Shown here in pieces: positions 31,911-32,236 of a stretch of DNA of 32,236 nt. A program made the translations under genes and the position numbers. Within the stretch, counting starts at the first letter, position 1. Every line of letters starts with the position of its first letter. The notes under the pieces are model-generated. The model was given only the letters and a program-made list of their open reading frames with translations. It was not told the DNA's origin and ran no database searches. Origin of the DNA: Lachnospiraceae bacterium UBA7012 (GTDB lineage: Bacteria; Bacillota; Clostridia; Lachnospirales; Lachnospiraceae). Location of the stretch: positions 16,114 through 48,349 of the forward strand of contig DJXE01000144.1 of the NCBI GenBank assembly GCA_002449595.1, read 5' to 3'.

Positions 31911-31939
31911 TTGACTTCCTAAAATCCTCATAGTATGAT
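31911..31939 (+). promoter_or_regulatory. Strong promoter of a putative rRNA operon
   Basis: TTGACT (31911-31916) and TATGAT (31934-31939) are separated by exactly 17 bases. An A/T-rich stretch (about 31889-31905) just upstream looks like an UP element. Together with the leader that follows, this is a typical rRNA promoter. Transcription should start near 31946. Confidence 0.85.
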
Positions 31940-31945
31940 GTCAGA

Positions 31946-32236
31946 GTTGCTCCACTGGAGCGGACACCTGCCAGGCAGGGACGACCGAGAGGTCGGAAGA
32001 ACCTTCCAAATCGAATAGTGACAATCAGAAGCGTTGGGTTGTTGCTGGGAGATTTGAAAACTCAGCGACGGCCGAACAGAAATGCAACCCTGAAGATTCT
32101 TTAATAATTATGAGATCTTCAGAACGAAGGAAATTCGGAAGCAGAACAGCACAGCAGTGCATCTGTAAGCTGAAGGTCAAACGATCTGAATGAAATCCTT
32201 GACGGAAACGTTAAGGTCAGGCTGTGAAGAACAGCA
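31946..32236 (+). ncRNA. Structured leader of a putative rRNA (pre-16S) operon, partial
   Basis: No coding potential is seen in this stretch. It begins with three perfect hairpins in a row (31949-31961, 31967-31979, 31982-31995), the last closed by a GAGA loop. TTTGAAAACT at 32053-32062 matches the core of the Firmicutes boxA antitermination element and lies in the loop of a longer hairpin. Further stems are CTGAAGAT/ATCTTCAG (32090-32122) and CCTTGACG-GAAA-CGTTAAGG (32197-32216). The 16S gene itself is not reached, so the identity is inferred from promoter, boxA and structure. Confidence 0.65.

Overview
The window looks like chromosomal DNA of a GC-rich Gram-positive gut-type bacterium (Bacillota, class Clostridia, most likely Lachnospiraceae). 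The reasons are strong GGAGG-type ribosome binding sites, lipoprotein signal peptides, a dnaX-ybaB-recR-DUF5711-CvpA block, a DUF3842 protein, a C4 zinc-ribbon membrane protein and hexuronate enzymes of the Firmicutes kind. The genus cannot be fixed from sequence alone. I see no CRISPR array, insertion sequence, integrase, phage gene or replication origin.

Layout. (1) 38-3316, minus strand: a zinc-ribbon membrane protein, a DUF4097 membrane-anchored protein and a YfbK-like VWA lipoprotein, all envelope-associated. (2) 3580-5880: a GH42 beta-galactosidase, divergent from the VWA gene. (3) 6005-12341: a sugar-acid operon (UPF0303 protein, uxaC, uxaB, uxaA, nagA) that carries glucuronate or galacturonate to 2-keto-3-deoxygluconate and also removes acetate from GlcNAc-6-phosphate. 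KDG kinase and aldolase are not in the window. (4) 12515-20349: a DUF3842 gene, an intrinsic-terminator leader, then seven tightly packed genes: a nickel/peptide-family ABC importer (binding lipoprotein, two permeases, two ATPases), a SAM-dependent methyltransferase and a MATE exporter. This import-methylate-export arrangement is the strongest candidate for an uncharacterised system. (5) 20425-22354: an SDR-family nucleotide-sugar-type enzyme and an EamA transporter, converging with no gap on a GT-C-like membrane protein (22355-23926, minus). (6) 24141-25962: a degenerate GGDEF membrane protein, a small sigma-like protein and a two-helix membrane protein. (7) 26008-26096, minus: tRNA-Ser(CGA) with a clear promoter and terminator. 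(8) 26304-31868: pfkA, dnaX, ybaB, recR, a DUF5711 protein and a CvpA-family protein. (9) 31869-32236: a strong promoter and a highly structured leader with a boxA-like element, which looks like the start of an rRNA operon whose 16S gene lies beyond the window.

How the genes fit together. Regions 2 and 3 suggest use of plant or host glycans containing galactose and uronic acids. Region 4 suggests capture of a small molecule or metal complex, with an enzyme and an exporter acting on the same or a related compound. Region 8 holds housekeeping functions (glycolysis, replication clamp loading, recombination) that share one transcription direction and probably start from the promoter just upstream of pfkA. 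All functions are read from motifs and context; no database search was run.
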